Of a stretch of 64,000 nucleotides of DNA, positions 39,617 to 50,017 are shown piece after piece. The stretch is from Rachicladosporium sp. CCFEE 5018 (lineage: Eukaryota > Ascomycota > Dothideomycetes > Cladosporiales > Cladosporiaceae). Every line of letters starts with the position of its first letter. The first letter of the stretch is position 1. A program made the position numbers and the translations under genes. The stretch spans positions 403,483 through 467,482 of the forward strand of contig KZ111144.1 of the NCBI GenBank assembly GCA_002077045.2, read 5' to 3'. The notes under the pieces are model-generated. The model saw only the letters and a program-made list of their open reading frames with translations. It did no database searches and was not told the DNA's origin.

Positions 39617-41932
39617 TCACTTCCTCCCCTTCGCAATGCCCTCCCTTCTCCTCATCCTCTCCCCCACTCTCTGCAAACTCGTCTTGACCTCTCCCTTCTG
39701 AAAGCTCTCCAGATCGTAGTATGTGGGCGCAATATCCAACAGCCACTCCGGCTTCACACTAGTAACAGTCCGAATGTAGTTCTTACTAGTGAGCACGAAC
39801 TCGTTATACACCACCCACTCCGAATCCTGGCCCAACACCGTACTTGGATGCAGCAGCACTGACTGGTTATCCTTCACAGTCACGTAAGTCTTGCCCGAGC
39901 TGTCTTTCTTCGCGACTTGCATAAAGAAGCCGGCCACGAGCGCGCGACGGATGTTCTCGTAGTATTTCTTATCCTCGAATGGCGTGGAGACAAGTTCCAA
40001 CTCGAACCGCTCCATAATCCGCTTCAACTGCATGCGGACATTGTCCGCTTGCTGCAGCGCACGATACGACAGGAAGTGATCATGGCACCATTGCTTCGGG
40101 TTCTCCTGCGCAGCGGGCGACTTGAAAGCATGGTATACGTTCAGCATCGTGAGATGATCGCCATCCTCATGTGCAAAGAGATCCTTCATCTCATCTGCGC
40201 GCTTCCTTGCCGCAGCCGGGCGAACGAAGACTTGCGGTACGGAGAGCAGAGCTGTGAGGGAAAGAATTTCGTTTGAGCAGTAGAATTCAGGGGAGGTGAT
40301 GAGCATCACTGCTAAGGCCGGGTCGAGAGGGAACTCGGATGCGAGTTTGCCGAGCTGGGTCAGCTCGCCTTCGTCGTCCAGCGCGGCAAGGTAGTTGAGC
40401 TCTTCGAGAGCGCGCATGAGGGTCTCGGGCGCGGGAGGGTCGATGAGGTCGAAGTGGACGAGGTCATCTATGCCCAGCTTCTTCAGCTCGAGGACTGTGG
40501 ATGCGAGGTTTGAGCGGAGGATCTCGGGGTAGGACTGGTCGATCAGCTCCGTCTTGTGTGCGCCTTCTGTGTAGAGACGGAAACATTTCCCGGGTCGCGT
40601 ACGTCCTGCACGACCAGCGCGTTGCTGTGCGGATGCTTTCGATATGGGCGAGACTAGCAGTGACTCGACACGTATCCGTGGGTTATACACCTTCTGTTTG
40701 CTGAAACCAGGATCGACAACGTACACAATTCCGTCAATGGTAAGTGACGTCTCTGCGATGTTCGTGCTGACAATGCACTTCCGTCCAGGTCGTCCTCCAG
40801 GCTTGAATGGCTTAGGCGCAGGCTCGAAGATCTTCTGTTGCTGATGCGGAGGTAGCGATCCGTAGAGTGGATAGCATTTGAGTGGCCCTGCGTCGGCTTC
40901 TCGTATCATCTCGTCTGCTTCGAGGTTGATCTTTCGACAAGCATCCTCAATCTCCTCCTCGCCAGTCAAGAATAGTAGTATGTCGCCCTCGCCCTCAGTA
41001 GCGTGTATCTGCAGCACAGTCCGCAGCGCCGCCTCCACATAGTCACGCTCCGGTTCCGGCGTGTAGAACACCTCCACGGGATGCGTCCGACCAGGCACCG
41101 CGAGGAGGGGAGCGTTGTGAAAGTACTTCTGGAACTTCTGCGCATCCAGCGTGGCCGACATGATGATGATCTTCAGATCCGGCCGCCTCTGCACAACCTC
41201 CTTCAGCAATCCCATCAAGATATCCGTCGCCAGCGTCCGCTCGTGTGCTTCATCAAGGATGATGCAGCTGTACCGCTTCAAGTCGTGATCGTTCATTGCC
41301 TCCCGCAACAGCATACCATCCGTCATGTACTTCAGCACCGTCTTTTGACTTGTCATGTCCTCGAAACGAATACTGTATCCCACCTCCTCCCCAAGCGTGA
41401 CGTCCATCTCCTGCGCTACACGCTGGGCGACTGACATGGCCGCCACTCGACGCGGCTGCGTACATGCCACCATCTTGCCCTGCTGCTGTGGCAGATCGTC
41501 GAAGAGCACGAACTGCGGGACCTGTGTCGTTTTACCCGAACCAGTCTCGCCTACGAAGACTAGAATCTGCGTGCTGTGGAACATCTCCAGGAACTCATGT
41601 CTTTGCAAGTGTACTGGCAACCCTCGCCGGGTCTTGAGAATGCCAAAGTAGCGTTCTGATAGCGGAGCACCATTCAAGGCATTCTTTGGCCCGTTCTCAG
41701 CGGCTGTGGCATCTTCGACGGTCGTTGCGTGACGCTTGAAAGTGCTGAGGATCGAGCCAGAATTGCCATGGATGGCGCCATTTGGTCGGCGATCCGAGAA
41801 GCCGTTACTGTAGTCATTGCCTCCAGCGTTGCGGTTGCCGTTCTCGTACATGTGGGCGAGATATGGATTCGCCTTGTCGTCGCTCGTGCCAGGCTCCGTC
41901 TTTTGCCGCTTGAAGCGCGATGTCTCGGCCAT
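39617..41932 (-). CDS. PRP43: DEAH-box RNA helicase Prp43/DHX15 (copy 2)
   Basis: 771 residues with all helicase motifs as in copy 1. One conservative change falls in the helicase body (DLMDPP in copy 1, DLIDPP here); the other five lie in the disordered N-terminus. Synonymous differences are very unevenly spread along the gene, as described in the findings. Confidence 0.95.
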   Translation of the reverse strand: MAETSRFKRQKTEPGTSDDKANPYLAHMYENGNRNAGGNDYSNGFSDRRPNGAIHGNSGSILSTFKRHATTVEDATAAENGPKNALNGAPLSERYFGILKTRRGLPVHLQRHEFLEMFHSTQILVFVGETGSGKTTQVPQFVLFDDLPQQQGKMVACTQPRRVAAMSVAQRVAQEMDVTLGEEVGYSIRFEDMTSQKTVLKYMTDGMLLREAMNDHDLKRYSCIILDEAHERTLATDILMGLLKEVVQRRPDLKIIIMSATLDAQKFQKYFHNAPLLAVPGRTHPVEVFYTPEPERDYVEAALRTVLQIHATEGEGDILLFLTGEEEIEDACRKINLEADEMIREADAGPLKCYPLYGSLPPHQQQKIFEPAPKPFKPGGRPGRKCIVSTNIAETSLTIDGIVYVVDPGFSKQKVYNPRIRVESLLVSPISKASAQQRAGRAGRTRPGKCFRLYTEGAHKTELIDQSYPEILRSNLASTVLELKKLGIDDLVHFDLIDPPAPETLMRALEELNYLAALDDEGELTQLGKLASEFPLDPALAVMLITSPEFYCSNEILSLTALLSVPQVFVRPAAARKRADEMKDLFAHEDGDHLTMLNVYHAFKSPAAQENPKQWCHDHFLSYRALQQADNVRMQLKRIMERFELELVSTPFEDKKYYENIRRALVAGFFMQVAKKDSSGKTYVTVKDNQSVLLHPSTVLGQDSEWVVYNEFVLTSKNYIRTVTSVKPEWLLDIAPTYYDLESFQKGEVKTSLQRVGERMRRREGIAKGRK

Positions 41933-42287
41933 GTTGCTGGCGAGATCTCGAGCAAATCACCGCAAGTATGGGCAGCCTCAATCTCACTTCCTACCTTAAC
42001 AAGACGTGTATGGCGAAGAAGTGGTTGTGAGCGATCAGTGTCCACGACTCGAAACTTTTTGAAATGTGAATGCCTGAGTAGACGCCTAAACCGATTCACT
42101 TTCAGGCCACCAAAATCCATAGTCGACACAAGCGATGATTACACTGGTCTGCTCATGTGAGATGCATGTTTCAGATTTGTCACTTGTAGCAGCTCTATCA
42201 TACGTGACGATCATCCCATCCGTCACTAATTCTCGCATCTAACAAACACCCGCTCAGTAAGACCCGCTCGATAAGCAAGGCCCATCA
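41933..42287. other. intergenic spacer, PRP43 promoter side (copy 2)
   Basis: The equivalent of 18576-18927. No gene is seen. Confidence 0.4.
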
Positions 42288-44687
42288 TTATTGTTCGGTC
42301 CGCACCACCTCCTTCCCAACTACATCGAGCTCAACCAGCCTCTCCCAGATCCCGCTCCGATCCTTCTCCACCATCACGTTACCATCGACAACCACACCCT
42401 TCTTCCGCAGACACCCAGCAAGCAGAGCTTGGTACACTGTCCGCCTCACCGCGATCTCCCCGTCCACTGTGTGCTTTGCCAAGATCCCCTGCGAAGCTGC
42501 ACAATCGTAGAAGCCATGAGTGAGCGGATTGCTGCGGAGATCAATAGAGGTGAGACGATTCATGAGCCGTAGCGTGAAGACCGTCTGCCGTAAGCGGCTG
42601 ATTTGACAGCTCGCAAGACTGAGGTGCTCGAGGCTGGGCACATGGCTCAGAGGCCGGATGTCAGCAATAGGGTTTCCATCTAGGACCAGATGTCGGAGTG
42701 CTGGTAGTCTTGTGTGAAGATCGGATGGTATGATGTGGATGCCACAGCTGCGTAATGAGAGTGACTCCAGACATGGCATCACTGGCAATACGTCGAGTAT
42801 CGAAGGCATTGTATTGTTGTCGAGAGTGAGTGAGATCAGGTTCGGCAAAGCATCCAAACCTGCGGCTTGGGTGATTTGGTTCTTGGACAAGTCTAGGGAT
42901 TCCAGACAGGGAAATGGGGTGTCCCGGAAGTCGACGAAAGTCAAGCTATTGGCAGCGCACTTCAAATTTCTCAGGCGATGCAAGTCAGCAAGGCCATCGA
43001 GATCAGTAAGTGAGTTCTCCGAAACGTCGAGGCACTCCAGATCAGTCAAGTGGCCGAAGTAGGTGACGTCGTCGAGCTGGTTGCCTTTCGCACAGAGCGA
43101 ACGACAGGCAGTCGAAGGGATGCCATCCAGCTGCGTAAGTGCATTGTCCGATACGTCAAGCGCTTCGACTTCCGGACAGTATTCAATGAGACCATGCAAG
43201 CTCTTCAGTTCTTTCGCTGCGAGATTCAGAGTCCTGATGTCTTTGCCAACGTGGCCAACGGCTTCGACGAGTACGCTGAGCAACTCCAGCTTGAGATTCT
43301 CCAGGTTTGAAGGAGCACCATCGGACCTAAAGATGGTAAAGTCGGCCAGACTACTGAGCTCGGATATGTCTAGCACCTGTCTCGTGAGTGCTTGTGGGGT
43401 GACTGGGCTCGATTGCTCGCCTTTTGAGGATTGGAGGTGCAGTAGTGAGACTGCGGCGATGTTTGCATCGTCGGCTGGCTCATCAATCTCGACTGTCGAA
43501 GGATCGTCTGTATGTTGGTGCTGATATAGCGCAAGGGTGTCGTCGATGACTTCGCTGCTGGAGCCACTCTCATCTTCGCTGTGTCGGACTGCCGTCTCCG
43601 CGCTGGTTCCATTCTCCTTACAGACAGTGCCCTCGATGGCATCTCCAAAGCTGAGCTCGGACTGCCCAATTGCCTCTCTCCGAGCTACAGGACCTCTGAG
43701 TAAGTGATCTGTCGTCAGATCCGAAATCTCTCCGAAAGGGTCGGTATCGCTTGAAGCCACGCTGTTTGGCTTGAGGAATTGCGCACTCTTCGCTCGGACC
43801 CAACACTTGCTCTCAGCGTCATAAGTCATTCCCTTGACTTCACCACCTATCAGATGCGCCACAGACTTCTGATCGAGCGTCTTAATAGTCTTCTGCGGCG
43901 ACTCGCTTGACCGGATGATATTGAGCACCTGTTTTGCTTCGTTCATGTAGTCGCCAGTGGCCATCGCGAAGGCTGGTGCAGTGCGTCGACGCTTTGGAGT
44001 AGCATCCTTGCCAGGTGATGGTGGCGGTCGCTTGCCCGCAAGACTTCCGACTCGCCTGAATGCCATGCTTCCGACGACGGATGCGCTTTGAATGCGAATC
44101 TCGGGCAGCGAGTCCTCTTCCAGAGCAAGAGCGGCTTCTAGCATGCCTTGCGATTCGTCCACGTCAATATCCGCTCGAGATACAGCGATACCAGCCTTCG
44201 CCTGGCGTTTGAGTATCTTCATGCTGCGTGTCGGTCTGCTTGATTTGAGATTCACAGAGGAAAAGCCTTCGGCCTTTGCAATGTCTTCTGAGGCCAGTGA
44301 TGTGGCACTGACATCCTCGGCGATAGTGTCAATGACCCTCTTGAACGCGACTGAATTCGACTTCCTGATCGTAGACTTGGCAGGTTTGCTGAACATGTTC
44401 TCCAGTGCAGGTGCAGCGAACAGATCAGTCTGCTCCCCATAAGTGACGTTCCCTTGCATTAGCCGCTTCTGCCACTCGTGATTCGTCTTTGGGCCTGACA
44501 TCTTCGGGGGCGCGCTTCGCTGCTGTACGGTGTCATAGTTGACTTTCGGTGATCGTGTGCGTACGCTGCCAGGCGTGGACCTGATGCTGCCGATTGGCGT
44601 TGTTGGGGCCACAGCTGGTGCTGCATCCCACAGAACCTCCGTCTCTGGCAGACCCGCCAGCCAGGCAGAGGGCGCCACGGCGGCCAT
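42288..44687 (-). CDS. septation/mitotic exit network scaffold, Nud1/Cdc11 type (copy 2)
   Basis: 799 residues; the C-terminus is one residue shorter than copy 1. The N-terminal Cdc11/Nud1 block and the leucine-rich repeats are fully conserved. Changes cluster in the disordered middle and around the first repeats. It appears functional. Confidence 0.85.
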   Translation of the reverse strand: MAAVAPSAWLAGLPETEVLWDAAPAVAPTTPIGSIRSTPGSVRTRSPKVNYDTVQQRSAPPKMSGPKTNHEWQKRLMQGNVTYGEQTDLFAAPALENMFSKPAKSTIRKSNSVAFKRVIDTIAEDVSATSLASEDIAKAEGFSSVNLKSSRPTRSMKILKRQAKAGIAVSRADIDVDESQGMLEAALALEEDSLPEIRIQSASVVGSMAFRRVGSLAGKRPPPSPGKDATPKRRRTAPAFAMATGDYMNEAKQVLNIIRSSESPQKTIKTLDQKSVAHLIGGEVKGMTYDAESKCWVRAKSAQFLKPNSVASSDTDPFGEISDLTTDHLLRGPVARREAIGQSELSFGDAIEGTVCKENGTSAETAVRHSEDESGSSSEVIDDTLALYQHQHTDDPSTVEIDEPADDANIAAVSLLHLQSSKGEQSSPVTPQALTRQVLDISELSSLADFTIFRSDGAPSNLENLKLELLSVLVEAVGHVGKDIRTLNLAAKELKSLHGLIEYCPEVEALDVSDNALTQLDGIPSTACRSLCAKGNQLDDVTYFGHLTDLECLDVSENSLTDLDGLADLHRLRNLKCAANSLTFVDFRDTPFPCLESLDLSKNQITQAAGLDALPNLISLTLDNNTMPSILDVLPVMPCLESLSLRSCGIHIIPSDLHTRLPALRHLVLDGNPIADIRPLSHVPSLEHLSLASCQISRLRQTVFTLRLMNRLTSIDLRSNPLTHGFYDCAASQGILAKHTVDGEIAVRRTVYQALLAGCLRKKGVVVDGNVMVEKDRSGIWERLVELDVVGKEVVRTEQ

Positions 44688-45138
44688 CTCAGTGTATGTA
44701 GAGTCCGCAGTGATTGTGTTTGAAGTGCACTAGCGATGTGGTTGATGATGTTTGCACTGCAGCAGATGTTTACCTCGTCCGGATTGCATCCAGTAGAGCG
44801 ACGCCTGCCTATACGACAATGTATCCAGATCCCAATGACATGCGATTGCCAGCGTTTTCGAAGACTTGCGGGACTGTGAGTTAGCATCGACTTTAGCAAT
44901 GATTTTGCGTGTACACTGTCGTAGTGTCGTCGAGTTCGCTTCTGTGGAAGTCAAAGTTCATTGGTCGGCGCGAAATCGCGGTTGCCTAGCAACCCAATTT
45001 GCCACTTAACGCGTCGAACCTCACGTCTGCGGTTGCAAGAGCGACCAATTCTAGATCAGTACAGCGCAGACGCACGAGGATACATGATGAGAAGGCCAGA
45101 TCGAATCCGGAGTGAATGAGCTATGCTGGACTCTGGTC
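44688..45138. promoter_or_regulatory. divergent promoter with X-box and MCB sites (copy 2)
   Basis: The same three elements as in copy 1: ATTGG at 44960-44964, GGTTGCCTAGCAACC at 44980-44994 and ACGCGT at 45009-45014, with identical spacing. Substitutions occur between and around them but not in them. Confidence 0.6.
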
Positions 45139-47766
45139 ATGGAACGAACGCACAAGCCCACCGGGCACTTCTGGAGTTGTCCATCTCGATTTCAACAGAG
45201 TGTCAGATTCCGCGAGTTGCAATCCGAAGATTTCCTCACACCCTTTGGCAACGTCATCTTTCCGGGAGCTGACGATGACTTAACGAAGTCAGAGCGGTCA
45301 GCGAAGCGACGGAGAGTGGAGGGCTTGGCCCAAGGCTTTCTAGATGGTCGGACTTTGGTCATCTCTTCTGCGGCTGCGAACGGAGTGGACCTTCGAGAGA
45401 CAGTAAACTATGCTCTGAAGACTCAAGGGCTTACTTGGGATGATTTCGTTGCAGATCAAGGCGTTATCAGGCACGATCTCGGCGCGCTCGCTGATGGGAC
45501 GACTATCAAACGACATGACGGACGCAGAGTCGCCATAAGTGGAGATAGTGACTGCAAAATTGCCGGTGTGGCGCATGCAAATAGGCCTACCAAAGCTGCG
45601 ACCCAGATCGGTCCCACACAGGCGCGAGGACCGGTCTCGACCACACCCAGTGTTGAGGCGCTCGCACATGCAGCACGACTACGAGCCAAGAAGCTGCGAT
45701 CCGACACAAGACCCTCAACCAGTCAACAAGCTCAAATCCCATCAAATACAATGTATCGCAGTCATAGTGATGTGGCTGCGCAACCGTCATCGAGCTTAGC
45801 TCGGCAGCCTCTGTCTCAACGAGACAATGTGCAACGGCTCGTGGACAGCTCTTTGGCTGACGAGCTTCGACTATCATATGTGGATACTCCCTCTCGCAAG
45901 CCGAGGCCCCGCAGCTCGGGAACTGTCGCTCTCAGCGAAGGCGGATCAAATATAGATTCGCAAGTACTTGCACCCGCAGACATCACAGCCCGGACGGATT
46001 CTCCTAAGCCAACCATAGTGCCGCATCACGCACATGACGATGACTTAGCAGTCGACTTGCGGGTACCGAGTACTGCTTCAGACATGGCATCTACAGCAAT
46101 GAGTATGTGTACTGCGTTTCGTGTGTCCACAGCTGCCGATAAGGTGCACCCGTATCCCCTGACGATGCCCTCAGCCTCCGGCCAGGAAACCACGCTCGCA
46201 CTCGAATCTGCGCTTGATGAAGTCCGCGTTGAGCCGCCGAGTAAGTGGACGCCAATCAATGCTCCGAGCTCAGGGACCTGCGCAGCTACACATCTTACGA
46301 TCGCCGATGCTCCCGACACAGCTGTGAACCCTGATCCGACGACTGGAGAATGCGAGAAGACTGTAGCGCCATCTCTCGTGAGTAGTGAACGAGTAATTCG
46401 GCGTAGCAACGTTGCCAGAGCTGCTGAGGGTGCTTCACGAGCAAAACTGAAGGGTGGTGAAAATTCCTTGCTGAAATCGTTCAAGCAAGCGAAGCCAGGA
46501 TATCAATCAGCTCCACTCTCACAAGGCGGTACGACGCCACTCATGTACAAGAAGCGAGGAAGACCCAAGCAGGTTCCGTCTCCCGAGACCAATATGCACG
46601 CAAAAAAATCAGTCGTAAGTGAAGGCATGCTAGGTGTCAACGCGAGTCCCTCGGCACCAGCACCATTAACGGAACATCCCCCTCTGCTGGACTTGTCCTT
46701 CGGGGACGACTCATTCGCGCCGAAGCTGAACATGGCGTTGGTCGATGAACACCTGAATAAGAGATTGCCACGCACACCCAACGAACAATCACAGCGCTCG
46801 TCACTGAAGTCTGCGATGCGCAAGCAGATGCGCGACAGCGGAGCGACTCTGGAGCGAGCCAGTAGTGAGCCACCGTCATCGCAGCTAGATACACAAGACA
46901 ATGTCCTACCGAGGAATGAGGTAGCAGTCCAAACATTTCCGACTCTCCGTCACGTGATGCCTGAAGGACGACGAACAACAGCTTTCTGGCCCGGCACACA
47001 GTACTTGCTAAACCAGGCGCAACATGACTTGTTCACATCGCCAAATAAGACTGATCGAATGGCTGAGGTGGGGATCGGTACGGGAATGCAGCCGACTGCT
47101 GAACTTTGCACACTCGGTCTGCCTGTCGACAAACCCGACGCAGCCATCTCACAGCAGAATCAGACGCCGGCAGGACTACCCGCCACGCAAGTGTTGATGG
47201 ACGGATGGCAGGGCTGGTCAACAGTAAAGCCGGCCGGCGCAACGAAGATGAGCGCCTCTGTGGACTCGCCACTACTCGCCAAGGCTGGCGTGCCTTGGCG
47301 AGACGCGAGGCGCTCGCGCACAAGGAAGACTAGCTCTTCCCTCGGTGTCGAGCTTCAGCAGGACAGGCCTGCACATCTCGACGCAAGTCGCAGCAGCGCG
47401 AAGCCATCGACTGCATCGACTGGAAGCTTTGCGCCACTCACTACATCAGGCTTGCGAGTCTCCATGACCGACTCCGAGCTGCTTGCCGATACTACTGTTC
47501 GTCTCGCCAGCACTGCTCCGCCAACGACATCTGCTACGGCAGGATTACACAGCCACCGAACACCTGGCGATAACCTGCAAGACGCCTCTTTTGCGACAAG
47601 TGCTGCGCAGGCGGACTGTGAAGACACTGGCAGCACGTCGCTGCACTTCTCGAGTTTTATGAGGATAGATGAGAGCCAGTATTTGGATGCAGAGGATACG
47701 CTCGCGGATCTAGCGAAGACCTTCCTCTCGACAGCGGATGTCGATGTTGCGCTGAGTCAAGTGTAG
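45139..47766 (+). CDS. AT-hook protein (copy 2, intact)
   Basis: A complete 875-residue frame from ATG 45139 to TAG 47766. The central KKRGRPK (Arg473 encoded by CGA at 46555-46557) is a canonical AT-hook core. The N-terminus has a compact, non-disordered-looking segment (HKPTGHFWSCPSRFQQSVRF) of unknown role and a bipartite basic patch (KRRRVEG). The rest is Ser/Thr-rich and acidic toward the C-terminus. It is probably a nuclear, DNA-associated protein, inferred from the hook and basic patches. It shares a divergent promoter with the mitotic-exit scaffold. A three-residue insertion near residue 710 distinguishes it from copy 1. Confidence 0.75.
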   Translation: MERTHKPTGHFWSCPSRFQQSVRFRELQSEDFLTPFGNVIFPGADDDLTKSERSAKRRRVEGLAQGFLDGRTLVISSAAANGVDLRETVNYALKTQGLTWDDFVADQGVIRHDLGALADGTTIKRHDGRRVAISGDSDCKIAGVAHANRPTKAATQIGPTQARGPVSTTPSVEALAHAARLRAKKLRSDTRPSTSQQAQIPSNTMYRSHSDVAAQPSSSLARQPLSQRDNVQRLVDSSLADELRLSYVDTPSRKPRPRSSGTVALSEGGSNIDSQVLAPADITARTDSPKPTIVPHHAHDDDLAVDLRVPSTASDMASTAMSMCTAFRVSTAADKVHPYPLTMPSASGQETTLALESALDEVRVEPPSKWTPINAPSSGTCAATHLTIADAPDTAVNPDPTTGECEKTVAPSLVSSERVIRRSNVARAAEGASRAKLKGGENSLLKSFKQAKPGYQSAPLSQGGTTPLMYKKRGRPKQVPSPETNMHAKKSVVSEGMLGVNASPSAPAPLTEHPPLLDLSFGDDSFAPKLNMALVDEHLNKRLPRTPNEQSQRSSLKSAMRKQMRDSGATLERASSEPPSSQLDTQDNVLPRNEVAVQTFPTLRHVMPEGRRTTAFWPGTQYLLNQAQHDLFTSPNKTDRMAEVGIGTGMQPTAELCTLGLPVDKPDAAISQQNQTPAGLPATQVLMDGWQGWSTVKPAGATKMSASVDSPLLAKAGVPWRDARRSRTRKTSSSLGVELQQDRPAHLDASRSSAKPSTASTGSFAPLTTSGLRVSMTDSELLADTTVRLASTAPPTTSATAGLHSHRTPGDNLQDASFATSAAQADCEDTGSTSLHFSSFMRIDESQYLDAEDTLADLAKTFLSTADVDVALSQV

Positions 47767-48793
47767 CGAAGCCCGATGTGCTGACTGGGGGATACCGTCC
47801 AAGTCGCGGCCTCGGGGGCACCGTAGGCAGATAAGAAAGTAGCAGGGAACTGTAGATAGCTGCCTCGCTTAGTTTCGCTTTACATGAGAGAGTGCACAGT
47901 GTGTTGTAAGCGCCGCAAAAGCTCGGTCTACCAAGCTGTCCTCCCCTCAAGCAGGTCCTCACGTCACCGTCCCACGAGTCACCCACGTGCATTAAATTAA
48001 TCCCACACCATCTTCCTCCCACCTCCTCACTTTGTCAGCCAAGCTCTCTCCATGGAAGATGCCTCCTCGACTTGCATACAGGTGTGATGGATAAGCGCCG
48101 ATCTTCGTTTGCCGATCTGAGACTGCTGATCAGTGTTCATGCGAGTCGCGGACCTTTGCGGCCGGCGCAGGGGGAGGCGGAGTAGGTGGGAATAGAGTTC
48201 ATCAAGGCGAGGGCGGATGAAGATATGATGTATGCAAAGCGAGAGATCATCACGACACATGATAGTCGAAATGCCGCATAAAACCGAGTGATCTGCGGGT
48301 GATGTTCACTTATGTTGATATATATGACTCACTAGCTGCGACCCGCGCGAAGACGAAGGCGATGCCTTTCGCAGCGTCCGGTAGAGTCGCTCACAATCGA
48401 GAACCATGATCTTGCAACTCCTGCTTCACCGAAGCAAAACCGCGCTCCTTCCCAGATCCAACGCTAATGGGGTATATCCAATAATAAAGGCCGAAGCAAC
48501 GCTAGCTTTTGATCCGTGCCGACCGATAGAAATGCAAATTGATGTGGACGCGCAATATGATGGACGCCTTGTGCTGTCCGTGTGATGTGGTGATATGGAT
48601 GAAGGCTGGGAAGATCGTACATGTATGACTCCTCCGTCGCGAAGGGATGTCGCAGAGGCATGGGCGGTGTCGCCGAGGCGATGTAGATAGCATCGGCGAT
48701 GGCATTCGCCACCGTGGCGACGAGCAGGAGCGGTCATGTCGAAGGCAGCGCCATGACTGGTCCAGTGGTTTAGGCAACAGAATAGCGACGCGA
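47767..48793. other. intergenic spacer between convergent genes (copy 2)
   Basis: The equivalent of 24401-25453, lacking the 26-base segment noted there. No gene is seen. Confidence 0.4.
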
Positions 48794-50017
48794 CTACTCG
48801 AAAGGCTTCGCAAGGATGGGCGTGACGTTCGCGTCGAAGCGAAGACTCCACAGCCGGATGCCAGTCATCACCTTCTCGGTGCGCTCGAGCTCTCGATCAC
48901 GTCCGAAGATTGCATCGACGAACTCGCAGCCACTGTTCTTGCCCATGGTGACGTTGTTCGCGTCCTTGCTCTCCTTCTTGGCAGCCTTCCACATGTAGTT
49001 CTCGCAGATCTTGAGGAGCTTGTTAAAGCGCTGCCAGAGTCGCTCGCCCGAGTCGAGGAATTCGTCAACCAGATCGCGTCGTGCAGTCTGACGGATCGAG
49101 CCCATCGTCTCCTCGGCGCGCTTGATCTTCGCGGCAAGCTGGATGAGCAGAAGCCAGAGCTCGCCCGCAATCTCGGACATGGGCGTCGCAGGGCCGTAGA
49201 AGAACACAGTCCAGTCGTAGATCCACTTTCCGAGTGAGTTCGCATCGAACACGCTGCCCAGTAGCAGTATGGGCTCTTCATTCGGATCCCAATTTTTGTA
49301 AGAGTACCCTGCAGGTACGTGTGCTTTTCGAGCGTCCTCCTCGGTAGCCTTCGCTGGCTCCTTCTTGGTGGCAGTACTCGGTCTCTTCAGAGTTGCACTT
49401 GCAAAAGTCGGCTTTGAAGCATGCGAGGCGCGTCGTGGACGTGCTTGAGGCTCAGCAGCAGTCGTGAAAATAGGCACCTGATCATAACGACGATGATCAG
49501 CTCGTGCCTCGCGATGTTGACTTTGCCTGTGCTCGTACGGCGACGGGCGTTGGAGGTACTCCTCGTAGCGTGGAAGATACTCGTCACTGCGGTCGGCCTC
49601 GACATGATCGTCGGGCGTCCGTGTAGAGAAGTAGTGCTTGCTGCTGGTGCGTGTGTGCCGCCGCTGAGGCTCGACGAAGACTCGACGCGAGTTGTATCGA
49701 GGATCGGCGTAGTTGCGAGCGGAAGAACTTACATAGTCGCTACGACGTTGCGGTGTTGACTGCGCTGAAGTATGGTAGCCAGGACTGGACTGCTCCGGCT
49801 CTGCGTAGTAGTTCGTTTTCCGTGGAGTAGTATAGGTCGTCCTCGAGTATGTCGCATCTTGCGTGGCGCGTCGAGCGTGGCCTTTCTGCGGAGGAGAAGC
49901 GTAGACATACTGCCGAGGCGAGTAGTAGGTGGCACCTGCCGCAGGTGTGTGCGGCGGCGTTCGATAGTCTTGGGGTGAATAGTACGGCGGATGAACCGCA
50001 TACTGTGTCTGGAACAT
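48794..50017 (-). CDS. hypothetical protein with conserved C-terminal helical domain (copy 2)
   Basis: 407 residues, collinear with copy 1 with four substitutions (in RQYVY, IFTTAA, SATLKR and KDANNV). Structure and remarks are as for copy 1; function is unrecognised. Confidence 0.72.
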   Translation of the reverse strand: MFQTQYAVHPPYYSPQDYRTPPHTPAAGATYYSPRQYVYASPPQKGHARRATQDATYSRTTYTTPRKTNYYAEPEQSSPGYHTSAQSTPQRRSDYVSSSARNYADPRYNSRRVFVEPQRRHTRTSSKHYFSTRTPDDHVEADRSDEYLPRYEEYLQRPSPYEHRQSQHREARADHRRYDQVPIFTTAAEPQARPRRASHASKPTFASATLKRPSTATKKEPAKATEEDARKAHVPAGYSYKNWDPNEEPILLLGSVFDANSLGKWIYDWTVFFYGPATPMSEIAGELWLLLIQLAAKIKRAEETMGSIRQTARRDLVDEFLDSGERLWQRFNKLLKICENYMWKAAKKESKDANNVTMGKNSGCEFVDAIFGRDRELERTEKVMTGIRLWSLRFDANVTPILAKPFE